From contig MU603961.1 in NCBI GenBank assembly GCA_025201845.1, forward strand, positions 29,738 through 93,737: DNA of 64,000 nt. The letters run 5' to 3'. Both the position numbers and the translations under genes were made by a program. The stretch is from Martensiomyces pterosporus. Its lineage: Eukaryota; Kickxellomycota; Kickxellomycetes; Kickxellales; Kickxellaceae. The notes below the pieces were generated by a model. That model was not told where the DNA came from. It saw only the letters and a list, made by a program, of their open reading frames with translations, and searched no databases. Positions 50,665 to 60,736 of the stretch are shown one piece after another. Position 1 is the first letter of the stretch; each line of letters opens with the position of its first letter.

Positions 50665-53600
50665 TTAGAGGTAGAGCGAGGCAGCAAAGATGATATCGCG
50701 CTTGATCTTGACGATTCCATCGGCGAACTTGTTCTCCAGGTCCACGTTTCCAATCGCCTTGGCAGCCTGGCACATCTGGCGCAGCAGCTCCTCCAGCCGT
50801 CTGAACGCCCTAATCAACGAGCCCTCAAACACATCGGTCATGCGGCAGATCTGCGAGAACTTTGCGCCGCGGCACCAAGCATTGACGACATCCATCAGCT
50901 CGGGCTTGAACGACTCCACATACTCCTCCTCGCTGATCTTGAGCTTGCACTCGTTCGAGATCTGCGCAATCTGCTTGGCCGACTCCTGCATGACACGCAG
51001 CGGCGCAGCCAGCTCCTCTTTGAGCTTGGGTGGCTCGTCGGTTGTCTTTTCCTGGAACACAAAGCAGGAGAGCAGCGAGACAGTTTGCTCGGTGGTCAGG
51101 TCATTGAACACGCCGTGGAACATCAGCTCCGTGAGCAGAAGCTCGTCGCCCGACGTGATTTCGCACGCCACACGGCCCTTCATCGTAATGACGTCCTCGG
51201 CCGTGGTGTATCCGAGACGACGCAGGACACGCTTGCGGCACTTGAGCTCCTCCAGCTGGACGGCCGAGTGCGCATCGGCGATCTTCCTGCGTATGTCCTT
51301 CAGCTGCGCCTCAGTCTGCACCTTGTTCTGGTACTCGGTGAACAGCCTTGCCTCGTCGGGGCTGCCATAGAGCTTGTGCTCGCGGAGCTTGTCCTCGAGC
51401 ATGCTGACCTTGTGCACCAGCTGCTTGAACTGCTCGTCCTTGATGCCCATGTCGCGGATCGGGTCGAGCAGGGGAATCTTGCCCTCGAGCCGCTTCTCCA
51501 CCTCACCGATGCGCTTGCGCATGTCGCGTCTGTCAGACTCCGCCTTGAGGCTCTTGGGCAAGTGCACGCGCACAGTGCTGATGCGGTCGATGCAGGAGAG
51601 CAGAACGGGCACGACGATCGTCTCGCCCGAGGTGTCCTTGATATCGCAGGGCACAATGGACATGTCGCCATCAGTTGACGACGTAGCTTCGAGCTTGCGC
51701 ACCGCCGTGGAGTCAGCGCGCTTGCAGTGCAAAAGGACATCGACGATGTACCCGTCAGCGCCCTCACGCTTCTCGTCCTCCTCCTTGGCTCTGGGGTTCC
51801 TCTTCCCCTTCGTGTCCTTGACAATCTTGCGCTGGAAGAACGTCACGCATCCCCACCCAAAGTTCAGTCCACCCGTGTTGACGCGCACAAACCTGCCGGG
51901 CTGCAAGAACGGCAGCGAGTAGTCCGGGTGGATGACCACCTTCGTCGCCTCCTCCGAAAGCTCGTCGAGCTGCGTGCGCAGGTCGTAGAACCGCTTGACC
52001 GCGGGCTCGTCCTCGACCTTCATGCGCGAGATCTCGTGCTTGAGCTCCTCAGCACGGACCTCCAGCTTGGGGATCTCGGCATGTGTCTGGAACTGGTAGA
52101 ACGACCTCTCGAGCATATACTGGGGCGTGAACGTCTCGACGCGCATCAGATTGAGGACCATGTTGTACGACAGGTGGAACGCTGAGTTGAGCACGTCGGG
52201 CTCGCCCTTGACCATGCCCTTGGCGATGGCCGGCTCCATCTTCTCGTCGAGCATCAGGATAACCACTCCGCGGTCGTCGAGGCCACGGCGTCCGGCACGC
52301 CCACTCATCTGGATGTACTCACCGGACATGACCCACCTAAAGTCCTTTCCGTCGAACTTGCGCACCGACGTGAACACCACAGTACGCGCAGGCATGTTGA
52401 GACCGATGGAAAAGGTCTCGGTGGCGAAGAGGCACTTGAGGAGGCCCTCCTGGAAGAGAATCTCAATGACCTCCTTGAGAATAGGCAGCAGGCCGGAGTG
52501 ATGGATTCCAATGCCGCGACGCAGGAGCGGGAGGATGTTCTCGATCTGCGGCAGATTGCGGTCGTCCTCGCCCAGGGAGCTGATGGCGTTGTTGAACACC
52601 TCCGAGACCATTTCCTTTTCGGTATCCTCGTTGAAGTCCAGCTTGCTCATCTGCAGCGCCAGGCCCTCGCACTCGCGCTTGGAGAAGCAAAAGACAATGA
52701 CCGGGTGGTAGTTGCGGGCCATGATCATCTTCACGATCTTGTAAATATCGCTCTTTCCGCCCTGCTTGCCCTTATTTGTCTTTCCCTTCTTCTGCTTGCC
52801 CTTTCCAATGCCCTTGACATCGTCTGCAGTCTGGCCCTGCGCATCCTGCAGCGAGGTGATGGCGCGCTGGAAGTTCTCCTCGCGGAACTGGCCCTTCTCG
52901 TCGACGACCAGGTGGATTCCATCGCCGCCGGCGGGGAACAGGTAGTGCTGCAGAGGCGTTGGGCGGAAGTCCGTGTATACAACGTGGCAGGGCTGCTCGT
53001 GGGTCTTTGTGATCCACTCGGCGAACTGCATGGCGTTGGGGATGGTGGCCGAGAGGAAGACAAAGTGCACCTGGTGCGGGAGCAGAATAATGGTCTCCTC
53101 CCAAACGACGCCTCTCTCTTTATCGCGCATGTAGTGGATCTCATCAAAGACGACCCAGGCAACCTCGCGCATGACCTCCGAGCCACGATAGAGCATGCTC
53201 CGGAGAATCTCCGTGGTCATCACCAGACAACTGGCTTGCGGGTTGATAGTCACATCACCGGTCATCAGTCCGACGTCCCCAAACTCCTCCAAAAACTCCC
53301 GGTACTTCTGGTTCGACAGGGCCTTGATGGGTGACGTGTAGATCACACGCTGCTTGTCGCGCAAGCACTGAGCAATCGCATACTCGGCGACCACAGTCTT
53401 GCCCGCAGACGTATGCGCTGCCACCAACACCGATTCGCCGCTGTTGATGCACTGCACCGACGCCTGCTGGAACGGATCCAGCTCGAACGGGTACGTGCGC
53501 GCCGGGTTCTCGATTTTTGGTCGCTGCGACAGAGGCACGTAGTTGTATCCAGGCGGAATCGACACCTGGTGGCGCACCGAGTGGCTCAGCACAAGGCTGC

Positions 53601-53961
53601 CGGTCTCCTTGTCCGCCGCGCTAGTGTCCAGGCCAGCGGGCTTCACCTCGCGCTGCATGTCCTCCTCGAACGAATCAAGCACAATGGCATCCGGTCCCAG
53701 CTTTGCACGGCTGCCGGCGTCCTTGCGTGCACGCTTGCTCTTGGCATCATCGTCGTCATCTTGGCTCGCCTCAGCCTCGTCTGTAGAGTCCTTCGACAGG
53801 TGCTTGCGCTTCAGCTCTGCGGCTATCTTGCTATCAATGTCGGCATCATCGTCTACAGTGCCGCTGAGAGGTAATGTTGAAGGCAGGCTATCCTCGACGT
53901 CCGATGCTCCCGAATCGTCGCCTGATTCATTAAACACGTCAAACAGAGCGTCCGTGTCCAT
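50665..53961 (-). CDS. MTR4: Exosome-associated RNA helicase Mtr4 (Ski2-like DExH)
   Basis: A 1098-residue 3'-5' RNA helicase of the nuclear TRAMP/NEXT pathway that feeds RNAs to the exosome. The acidic N terminus (MDTDALFDVFNESGDD) contains the FDVF segment seen in Mtr4. Helicase motifs: AHTSAGKT with Lys188, DEIHYMRD at 273-280, LSATIPNAMQFAEW, YIQMSGRAGRRG. The arch/KOW region (FGWGCVTFFQR) and the C-terminal DSHCT domain (ELMFHGVFNDL ... IRAFRRLEELLRQ) follow. The Mtr4 arch is present, which separates it from Ski2 proper in combination with the N terminus. It ends in IIFAASLYL, as in Mtr4. The start is shared with a ~345-bp divergent promoter. Confidence 0.95.
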   Translation of the reverse strand: MDTDALFDVFNESGDDSGASDVEDSLPSTLPLSGTVDDDADIDSKIAAELKRKHLSKDSTDEAEASQDDDDDAKSKRARKDAGSRAKLGPDAIVLDSFEEDMQREVKPAGLDTSAADKETGSLVLSHSVRHQVSIPPGYNYVPLSQRPKIENPARTYPFELDPFQQASVQCINSGESVLVAAHTSAGKTVVAEYAIAQCLRDKQRVIYTSPIKALSNQKYREFLEEFGDVGLMTGDVTINPQASCLVMTTEILRSMLYRGSEVMREVAWVVFDEIHYMRDKERGVVWEETIILLPHQVHFVFLSATIPNAMQFAEWITKTHEQPCHVVYTDFRPTPLQHYLFPAGGDGIHLVVDEKGQFREENFQRAITSLQDAQGQTADDVKGIGKGKQKKGKTNKGKQGGKSDIYKIVKMIMARNYHPVIVFCFSKRECEGLALQMSKLDFNEDTEKEMVSEVFNNAISSLGEDDRNLPQIENILPLLRRGIGIHHSGLLPILKEVIEILFQEGLLKCLFATETFSIGLNMPARTVVFTSVRKFDGKDFRWVMSGEYIQMSGRAGRRGLDDRGVVILMLDEKMEPAIAKGMVKGEPDVLNSAFHLSYNMVLNLMRVETFTPQYMLERSFYQFQTHAEIPKLEVRAEELKHEISRMKVEDEPAVKRFYDLRTQLDELSEEATKVVIHPDYSLPFLQPGRFVRVNTGGLNFGWGCVTFFQRKIVKDTKGKRNPRAKEEDEKREGADGYIVDVLLHCKRADSTAVRKLEATSSTDGDMSIVPCDIKDTSGETIVVPVLLSCIDRISTVRVHLPKSLKAESDRRDMRKRIGEVEKRLEGKIPLLDPIRDMGIKDEQFKQLVHKVSMLEDKLREHKLYGSPDEARLFTEYQNKVQTEAQLKDIRRKIADAHSAVQLEELKCRKRVLRRLGYTTAEDVITMKGRVACEITSGDELLLTELMFHGVFNDLTTEQTVSLLSCFVFQEKTTDEPPKLKEELAAPLRVMQESAKQIAQISNECKLKISEEEYVESFKPELMDVVNAWCRGAKFSQICRMTDVFEGSLIRAFRRLEELLRQMCQAAKAIGNVDLENKFADGIVKIKRDIIFAASLYL

Positions 53962-54306
53962 ATCCAGTATTATCCGCTTTCAGCAGTCCCGACAATAGTA
54001 ATTAAAACGGCGCTGGCGTAGAGAATGGAGATTAAGACGCTGAATGTAGACAGTGCGAAAGAAAGGTGAATGTAGAAACCCTTGACAAATTGGCAAGCAC
54101 ACTTTTCTGCCTCATACTTTTTTTCGCTCTCTACCCGTATTCCCGATCTGATTAGCGGATCACCCCATGCTCTAGCCATAGTTTGGCATGTGGCGGCTGC
54201 GCACCGAAAAAGGGGGGAACGCTGGCCAAACCAGGGGCGCTGCCATCTTTCTCTCGCTAACCCTTCTTTCCCAGCTGGCGCTACACTGTTGCTCGACATA
54301 CGAGGG
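53962..54306. promoter_or_regulatory. Divergent promoter between MTR4 and the RAD51 paralogue
   Basis: 345 bp between start codons. The frame upstream of 54307 is open but has no family similarity. Confidence 0.5.
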
Positions 54307-55266
54307 ATGGCGCGGTCTGTTCTTTCTTTGCGGCTTCCAGGCTACCTGCAAAGCAAGCTGATACAGAACGGGTACCGCACCGTAGACGACTTTGACGAGT
54401 CAACTACCCAAGAGCTCTTGGATGTTCTGGCAGCCTCAGACCTCCGCCGTATATCGGCAATAGCCCAGTCACAGCCCTCGATGAGCACCGCATGGGCTCT
54501 TGGAAGAGACACACAGGCAATGCGGCGCTTCAGCACACAGCATGGCGAGCTCGACTCCCTGCTGGGTGGCCGCGGGATCCAGCTGGGCAGTATTTTGGAG
54601 GTATACGGGCAGCCAGGCAGTGGCCAGACGGCGCTGTGCCTGCGGCTGTGTCTGGCTATCCAGCTGCCTTCCGCATGGGGCGGCCTTGGGATGAATGCGG
54701 TGTACGTGGATACCGTCGGCTCATTTGCATACTGTGGAGCAGCGCGCGTGGCACACGACTTGCGAGGGCAGCTGGAGAATGCCATAGCCTCTTCATCGGG
54801 CGTGGATGACCCAAGGGCAGCTCCAAACCTGGCACCGAGCGCAATTCTGGATGGAGTCAGCGTATTCCGCGTCCATGGCGCGCACGAGCTAGTTGCCCTC
54901 CTTGCTCAGTTCGACCAGATATGCCGCGAGATTACAAACGCTGGGCTTTTGGTTATCAACACGGTGAGCTGGCCGTTCCTGGCGTCGTTCCCCAACAACA
55001 TTATCAGGCGCCAGGTGATGCACACCGAGTTTGCCCGCACACTGTCGGAGATTGCGGCAAAGCACCAGATCGCCATCGTTCTTGTCAGCCAGTCAAAGGC
55101 AGCGGACCATGGGTCGCCGCAGGACGGAGATGTGTGGGGCCGTGTCTCGGCTAATCGCCTATTGCTTCGTGTGTCGGGCGATGGATATGTGGCAAGGCTG
55201 ACTAGCTCGTCGATGAACCCCACAGGAGAATGCTATGTTGGCCCGAAAGCGGCCCACCACCAATGA
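54307..55266 (+). CDS. RAD51 paralogue with altered Walker A and Walker B motifs
   Basis: A 319-residue RecA/RAD51-type protein, in the size range of RAD51 paralogues (RAD51C-like). An N-terminal helical region (YLQSKLIQNGYRTVDDFDES) precedes LDSLLGGRGIQLGSILEVYG, which leads into the ATPase core. Walker A reads GQPGSGQT (101-108), with Gln107 where the catalytic Lys should be. The VYVDTVGSF motif has Val where paralogues usually have Glu. Walker B reads GLLVINTVSW, with Asn218 replacing the usual Asp. The fold looks intact and the reading frame is clean, so this is unlikely to be a pseudogene by stop or frameshift. RAD51 paralogues assist RAD51 loading in recombinational repair; this one may work without ATP hydrolysis. 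Confidence 0.85.
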   Translation: MARSVLSLRLPGYLQSKLIQNGYRTVDDFDESTTQELLDVLAASDLRRISAIAQSQPSMSTAWALGRDTQAMRRFSTQHGELDSLLGGRGIQLGSILEVYGQPGSGQTALCLRLCLAIQLPSAWGGLGMNAVYVDTVGSFAYCGAARVAHDLRGQLENAIASSSGVDDPRAAPNLAPSAILDGVSVFRVHGAHELVALLAQFDQICREITNAGLLVINTVSWPFLASFPNNIIRRQVMHTEFARTLSEIAAKHQIAIVLVSQSKAADHGSPQDGDVWGRVSANRLLLRVSGDGYVARLTSSSMNPTGECYVGPKAAHHQ

Positions 55267-55552
55267 CCAAATAGATGTACATTAAGCACAATGATGATTA
55301 AGCACAATGATGAGGCGGAAGTATTATTGGGTTGTTACAAGTAACAATGAAGATGGGCGAAGAGGGAGAGTGGAAAGGTAGAGGGGTGGTATGTGTAGAA
55401 ACAAGAAAAATCGCAAAGGTCGGATACGAGTGGGGAGAAAACGAGTGGGGAGGCGCCGGCGTGTAAACAGCAAGCCAAGCGGATGAGGAAAATGGTAGAA
55501 CAGGCGTGCAGTGGCCGTGCAAATAGGTGCTTCACAGTGCTGTTTTTGAATA
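55267..55552. other. 3' intergenic region
   Basis: 286 bp between the converging RAD51 paralogue and CP2 genes; no gene seen. Confidence 0.5.
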
Positions 55553-57659
55553 TTAGTAGTGGAGGTAGATAGTCAGGGCACCAGTGTCCTCGGCAAACGA
55601 GCACTCGACTTCCATGTCCTGCTCGTCGTCCAGCTGCGAGACTACATGGTCGTCGACCTTAACCGTCAGCCCCTTCCTCGTCTTCCGGATAATCTCGACA
55701 TCCGGCGGTGCCTGGATCTCAAGCCTCTGCGTGAGCTTGGCCACCAGATCATCCATTGCCAGACGCTCCAGGTAGATGGCGCGGTAAATATTCTCGCCCT
55801 GGAACTTGACGTAAATAGCCAAGACCGATTTCTTCTTCTTTGGCATCGGCACATACGTGGGGTCAACTCCAACGAGCTCCGCGTTGTTTGGCCCGAACCC
55901 AGCAGCGCCGTTGATTCCGGACGACAAGGAGGACGGCGAGAACTGCCGTTTGCTGGGCGACATCAGCTCCGCCTCATCAGCTGACCGCTTGCGCATGTAT
56001 GCCACAGCCGCGGCGCTCAGCGGCGAACTGAGTCCACCGAGGTGCATTCCAGGCATGCCGATGCTCATCGACGTCAGACCCGCCAGCGGCGCCATTCCGG
56101 CACTAGGCGAGTCTATAGCAGTGGCGGCAGCTGCTGCTGCTGCAGCGACCGCAGGTCCGCCGGCGGACCACAGGTCGTCCATTACAGCTGGCTCCTCGGC
56201 GTCGCCATCATCGCCGGTGAGCGTGTATTCGATAAACGAAGTGACGGGCAGCACAGGCGCAAATGACAGTGAAAAATCCGACAGCTGCTGCTGTGCCGAT
56301 GTGGTGCCGCCGCTAAGAGCCAACTTAGCCTTGTGCTTCTCCCACATTTTGTCCAAGTGCCTCTGATCGTCCTTGTTCTTTCGCTCCGCGCCCTTATCGC
56401 GAAACAGCTTGACGCGGGTATAGCACCTCTCGATGGTCTTGCCACTGGTCAGCCCACTGCTACCCACTCCGCTGGCAGTCTGCCCAGCATGGGCAGCAAA
56501 AGTAGCTGTTGCACTGGCTGATGATTGCTGGTCGATCGACGCCACTCCGCTGGCTGTTGTTGGCGAAAGCGTGGTTGATGCTGCTCCAGGCGTCGCCTCC
56601 TGCATTGCCCGGGGCCCCGCAGCAGTGGTAGGCGTGGTTGCAGATGCTGCGGCGGCGGCAGAGATGGTGGCTGTGTGGGAAGGAGCAATGGATGTGATAG
56701 GCGACGAGATCTGGCTAATCGGCGACGTAAAGTCCGGAATGCTCGGATCGATAGACAATCCACCGGGCGCTGGGATGGCGTAGGACGTGTCCAGGTGGAT
56801 CCTCAGCGGGATCCCCTTGACACCTTTGATTCTGCTAAAGTCTGTTGACAAGCAGTTGAAGCGAATCATGACTTTGGCGCCTCTCCGTCCCTGCCACTGG
56901 AAAGTGACGCGATCAAACTGTTTGCTCTCAGCAGAAACGACGCCGATAGACCCAGCCTTATCCAGCTCGACAGCACGCGCAGTGCGTGGGTTCTCCTGCT
57001 GGTTAAGCCAAAAGGCCCAGTATGTGGAGGCACCTTTGCGGTGCGAGTCCTCGTGGAAGGCAATGCGCAGAGTGGTACTGTAGAATGAATCCGAATGGCT
57101 CTTGTCCTGCATGGAGATCCCATATAGCTGGCCCTTGTTGAGGTAAGTCAGCGTGGGCTCGTCGACCTTTTGTGCGGCAGCGGTCGGGGCTTCGAGAATG
57201 CAATCGAATCGCATTCCATTGTCGCCTCCCATGTGGGAGTGCACATGTACTTGCTGCTGCCCCTGTTGCTGCTGCTGCTGGCCTTGCTGCTGGCCTTGCT
57301 GTTGGCCTTGCTGTTGGTGCTGAGACTGCGTATGGTGGTGGTGAATGTGCATAGGAGGTGTGGAGGTGTGGAGAGCCCCAGCGACGGCCATTACCGAGTA
57401 GTCGTGGTCAACACCAGCAGCACCCAGTGCGGCAGATGTGGGGTCCACAGCGGAGCCAGCGCTGGGGTCAAAGCCAGTAGTCGTGTGCGGGTGCAGAGTC
57501 TGCTGGGGATGGTACATAGAATGAGAGTAAGGAGAAGTGAATCCGCTCGAGTAAGCGTTTCCAGCTCCGCTCACAGCAGCCACTGCAGCGGCACTGATAG
57601 CGCCTGGATGTGTACCCGACTGGTGATGACCCTGTGTAGCCATGGAGCCCACGTGCTGA

Positions 57660-57691
<32 letters not shown>

Positions 57692-58516
57692 CTGGGGGTG
57701 GTGTTGCGAGACCGAGGCGTGCGGCGACTGCGGCTGCTGCTGTGCGGGCTGGTGGTGGAAGAAGCTGTGGGTGGGTAGGGATGATGGACCAGTGTTGGGA
57801 GGAATTCCACCACCCGTGCTGTCTCGCCGCTCCGATCCGTCCAGACTGTACGTGGCATAGTAGGAGGCAGCATCAGCTGGTATGGTCGACATGGGGACAC
57901 CCGAGATGTGACTACACGGCGACATTAACAGACAATGTGTGTGTAATTTGAATTAAGTATAATGCAATTGCATGCTGCAATATCAAAGTATATTGGCTTG
58001 CGTGGGTGATAGGGGCACGCAGGCAGGCGGGTCACAGACAATATAAGGAATAAGGGAGCTGGGGCTGGCATGGTGTGCATATTTAATAAATAAGGATTGA
58101 GGTGTGCGTCGCCAAGCTTATTGCCCGTGGACCGCATGACGTGCATGTAGTCTCTAGAGGCAAACAAGCACTGTAGCATTAGGATGTCTATCCTGAGCTT
58201 GCGGCCACAGGTCTTTCTCCGCCACACAGCAGCTCAGCGATGCATCCTTTGCTGTGGTAGAGCAAAGGCGCGTCGCCCACTGACAAGCTACAATGCAAAA
58301 GCGTTTTCTTGGCGTCGAATTCCAGGGTTTCAGTCTAAACCCTGTATCTGGCTCCAATTGCCCAGAAGCTCAGCACGGCTCAGAAAGAGCCGATAGACGA
58401 GCTCTGTGTGGAGGAAGATCCAAGCTTGAGAAAGCAATGCGGGGTGGTGGCCTCCATATGGCGTTTATGCGCTGGCTGTGGTTGGCAACGTACCTGTTGT
58501 CGTAAGAGTAGGACAT
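55553..58516 (-). CDS. Grainyhead/CP2-family transcription factor, two exons
   Basis: Exon 1 (58516-58494) encodes MSYSYDN plus a split codon; intron 58493-57912 (582 nt, GTACGT...TGTAG) joins in phase to exon 2 (57911-55553), giving MSYSYDNSHISGVPMSTIP; total 793 aa. The N-terminal ~230 residues are rich in Gln, His, Gly and Ser, likely activation region. The CP2 DNA-binding domain spans about 240-420 (MRFDCILEAP, EPTLTYLNKGQLYGISMQD, HRKGASTYWAFWLNQQENPR, RVTFQWQGRRGAKVMIRFNC, IKGVKGIPLRIHLDT). After an Ala/Ser/Thr-rich linker, a Lys-rich segment (ERCYTRVKLFRDKGAERKNKD) follows, and the C terminus (PDVEIIRKTRKGL ... QLDDEQDMEVECSF) looks like the ubiquitin-like dimerisation part. In other fungi Grainyhead proteins control cell-wall remodelling genes. 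Without exon 1, translation could start at 57925 or the internal ATG at 57892. Confidence 0.85.
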
Positions 58517-58939
58517 GGCTAAATGGGGGTGGGTTGCGCGGGTTTAGGATGTAGTATACAGGCTAGCAGGGAGAGAGGAAAAGGCAGAAGAGCGAGGGCG
58601 GAGAGGAAAGAGAGATCTGTGCGGGAACGTGCTTTGCCAGTGCTTTTGATGACAATTTCATCTAGCGCAGTGTATCGAGAAAAGAGGCTGCACTGACCCA
58701 CAAAGCTGGGTGGAAAGATATGTAGAAGCGAGCTGACAGAGAAGCAGCAGAGCGTTGCACAGGTCTTGCACAGTTCTTGCACACTCGCAAGCAAAAGACG
58801 GCGGTGGTGATGGAAAAGGGCAGTGTGCGCAGAGAAAGTCCTGTCGGAGACACTGGGTGGCCTATTGTACGAACGGGTGGTACCAACGTAGCTGCAAAAG
58901 ATAACTGAGTGGGGAAGAGAACAAAACAACAAGCTGCCA

Positions 58940-58960
58940 ACTAATAAATAAATAAATAAA
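58940..58960. repeat. (AATA)n microsatellite
   Basis: About five tetranucleotide units of AATA type, flanked by A-rich sequence. Confidence 0.8.
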
Positions 58961-60715
58961 GCAGGAAAAAAAAGGTCTTCGTAGTCTGAAAGAGAGGAGA
59001 GGAGGACCAGGAAGGCAGGGCAAGTCGAGTTTATAACAGGTAACGAGCGGAGAGGACCACCGAACAAAAGGCTCCGTTTGTAGATTCTGCTGCTTCATCC
59101 TCTAGCATGGCAGACGTGCCCAGGAGCAGCAGCCAGGGCAAGTGAAGAGGGAAATGATGGAGATGTCGCAGTCCATGTGCTGTCAGCCCAAAAAAAAAAA
59201 AAATTACGCTATGCACTCCACGGTGTACGGCCAATCTGCTCGCCTCGCCGCCCATGCCCTAGCCTAGCAGCCTACTATCGTGCCTCAAACCTTACGCGTA
59301 GCTAGAAGCCAGAAGGCCGGCAGCCCCCCGTGCCCAACACACCCAGGAACCTCACCAGCACCGGCCAGCCCCGGGCGGACACCCCGCCCCCTGCACCCCC
59401 CCTCGCTCTCTTTCCTGTATAGTATCGCCGGTACTAGTGAAAAGGGCGCAACAGCAGCGCTGAACAGAAAACAAAAGTAGCAGTGAATTTGCAACAGAGA
59501 AATTGGCCGGCAGGCAGGACGAAAAGGCAACGGCTTTGGCTGCTTGCATGATTCGCTCTGTTCAGGCAATACACGAGGAAGGGCACCCCCTTTCTGCGAT
59601 AATCGGCATGCCCATCATCACCGCGCGCCCACTGGCAGAAATCGGCTCTTATTGCTATTGCTCTGTTTTTCTCCTTCGCCTCCAATTTCCTTGCAGCCTC
59701 GCCAGCGACACGCCCAGGCGCGACAGCTTGTTCTCTGGCCACATTGCAGCGCGCTGCGCCTATGAAGGCGCTGGGATGGGAGTGGGGACAGGGAGTGGAG
59801 CGCAGTTGGATGGGATAGGGCGGGAGCGCCAATGTGCGCTTTTCGCACCCGTGCTGGTCGATCTTTTTTATCCTCCCATTTCAATGCAGCAGCCTGGCGG
59901 GTGGGCGAATGCGTAATTAAAGAGAACTGGGATGAGATGCGCAGAACACGTGGGGCGCGGCTCGCTCAAAGGGAAAACCATGGGGAATCTGCACCTTTGT
60001 GGCCTCTGCTGCCGCTGCTGCAGCATGCTGCTTCTGCTGTTTTTCTGATGCCCACGGACAGCAGCCATCACATCTACAAAGCCAGCAATTAGATGCCTCT
60101 TTGCATTCTGGCCTCGGCTGGAATGTCGGTCTCCGCCCGGCGGCAGCAACAAGGGGAGCATGGAGCAGGTGTTCCATTGCAGCGCATCTTGCTCGAATAC
60201 CGGCTCTCCCTCACCCACGGCTGGTGAGTTTGCAGTCCGCATTGTGTTCGAAAATTAAGCATTTTTCATTTTGTGTAAAAATAGAACAGCTCTCATGGAG
60301 CGATCAGAGCTTAGACTCGGTACAGGATTGAATTTTAGTGGCTCCCAGAAAAAAGGTGCTAGTGACTAATCGATTGATGTGAGCCTGCTTGTTGATTCTC
60401 CGCCCAAAGTCAAGCGTCGAGAAGCGCCTTTCCGGTGAGCGCCGACAGACCCGGGCAGCGAGTCTGCCTAGCTTGTCCAGGTGCTGCAGTGCCGGATGCT
60501 CAGGCCCTGTGGGAAGCTGGGGTTGCTCTGGCGAAGGCTGTCTGTTTTCAGTATCTCTGTCTTTTGGCAGAGGAAAGGAATGGCGCCGAAAGGGACATCC
60601 CGCCGTGGCTCTTCTCTTTCTGTCTAGGCCAGATGGAAAAGGCCCATGGCCAGCGATTGCCGTTCTGTTAGAAGTCGCGGATCCTACGGCTCCTTATTGT
60701 GCAATTAGTTCTCAT

Positions 60716-60736
60716 GCGTGCGTGCGTGCGTGCATG
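60716..60736. repeat. (GTGC)n microsatellite
   Basis: About five units of GTGC type within the gene-free region. Confidence 0.75.

Noticed and set aside
58519..59067. A 182-codon hydrophobic minus-strand frame upstream of the Grainyhead gene
   Set aside because: It lies in the pyrimidine-rich leader just upstream of the gene's first exon; the hydrophobic product follows from CT-rich sequence.
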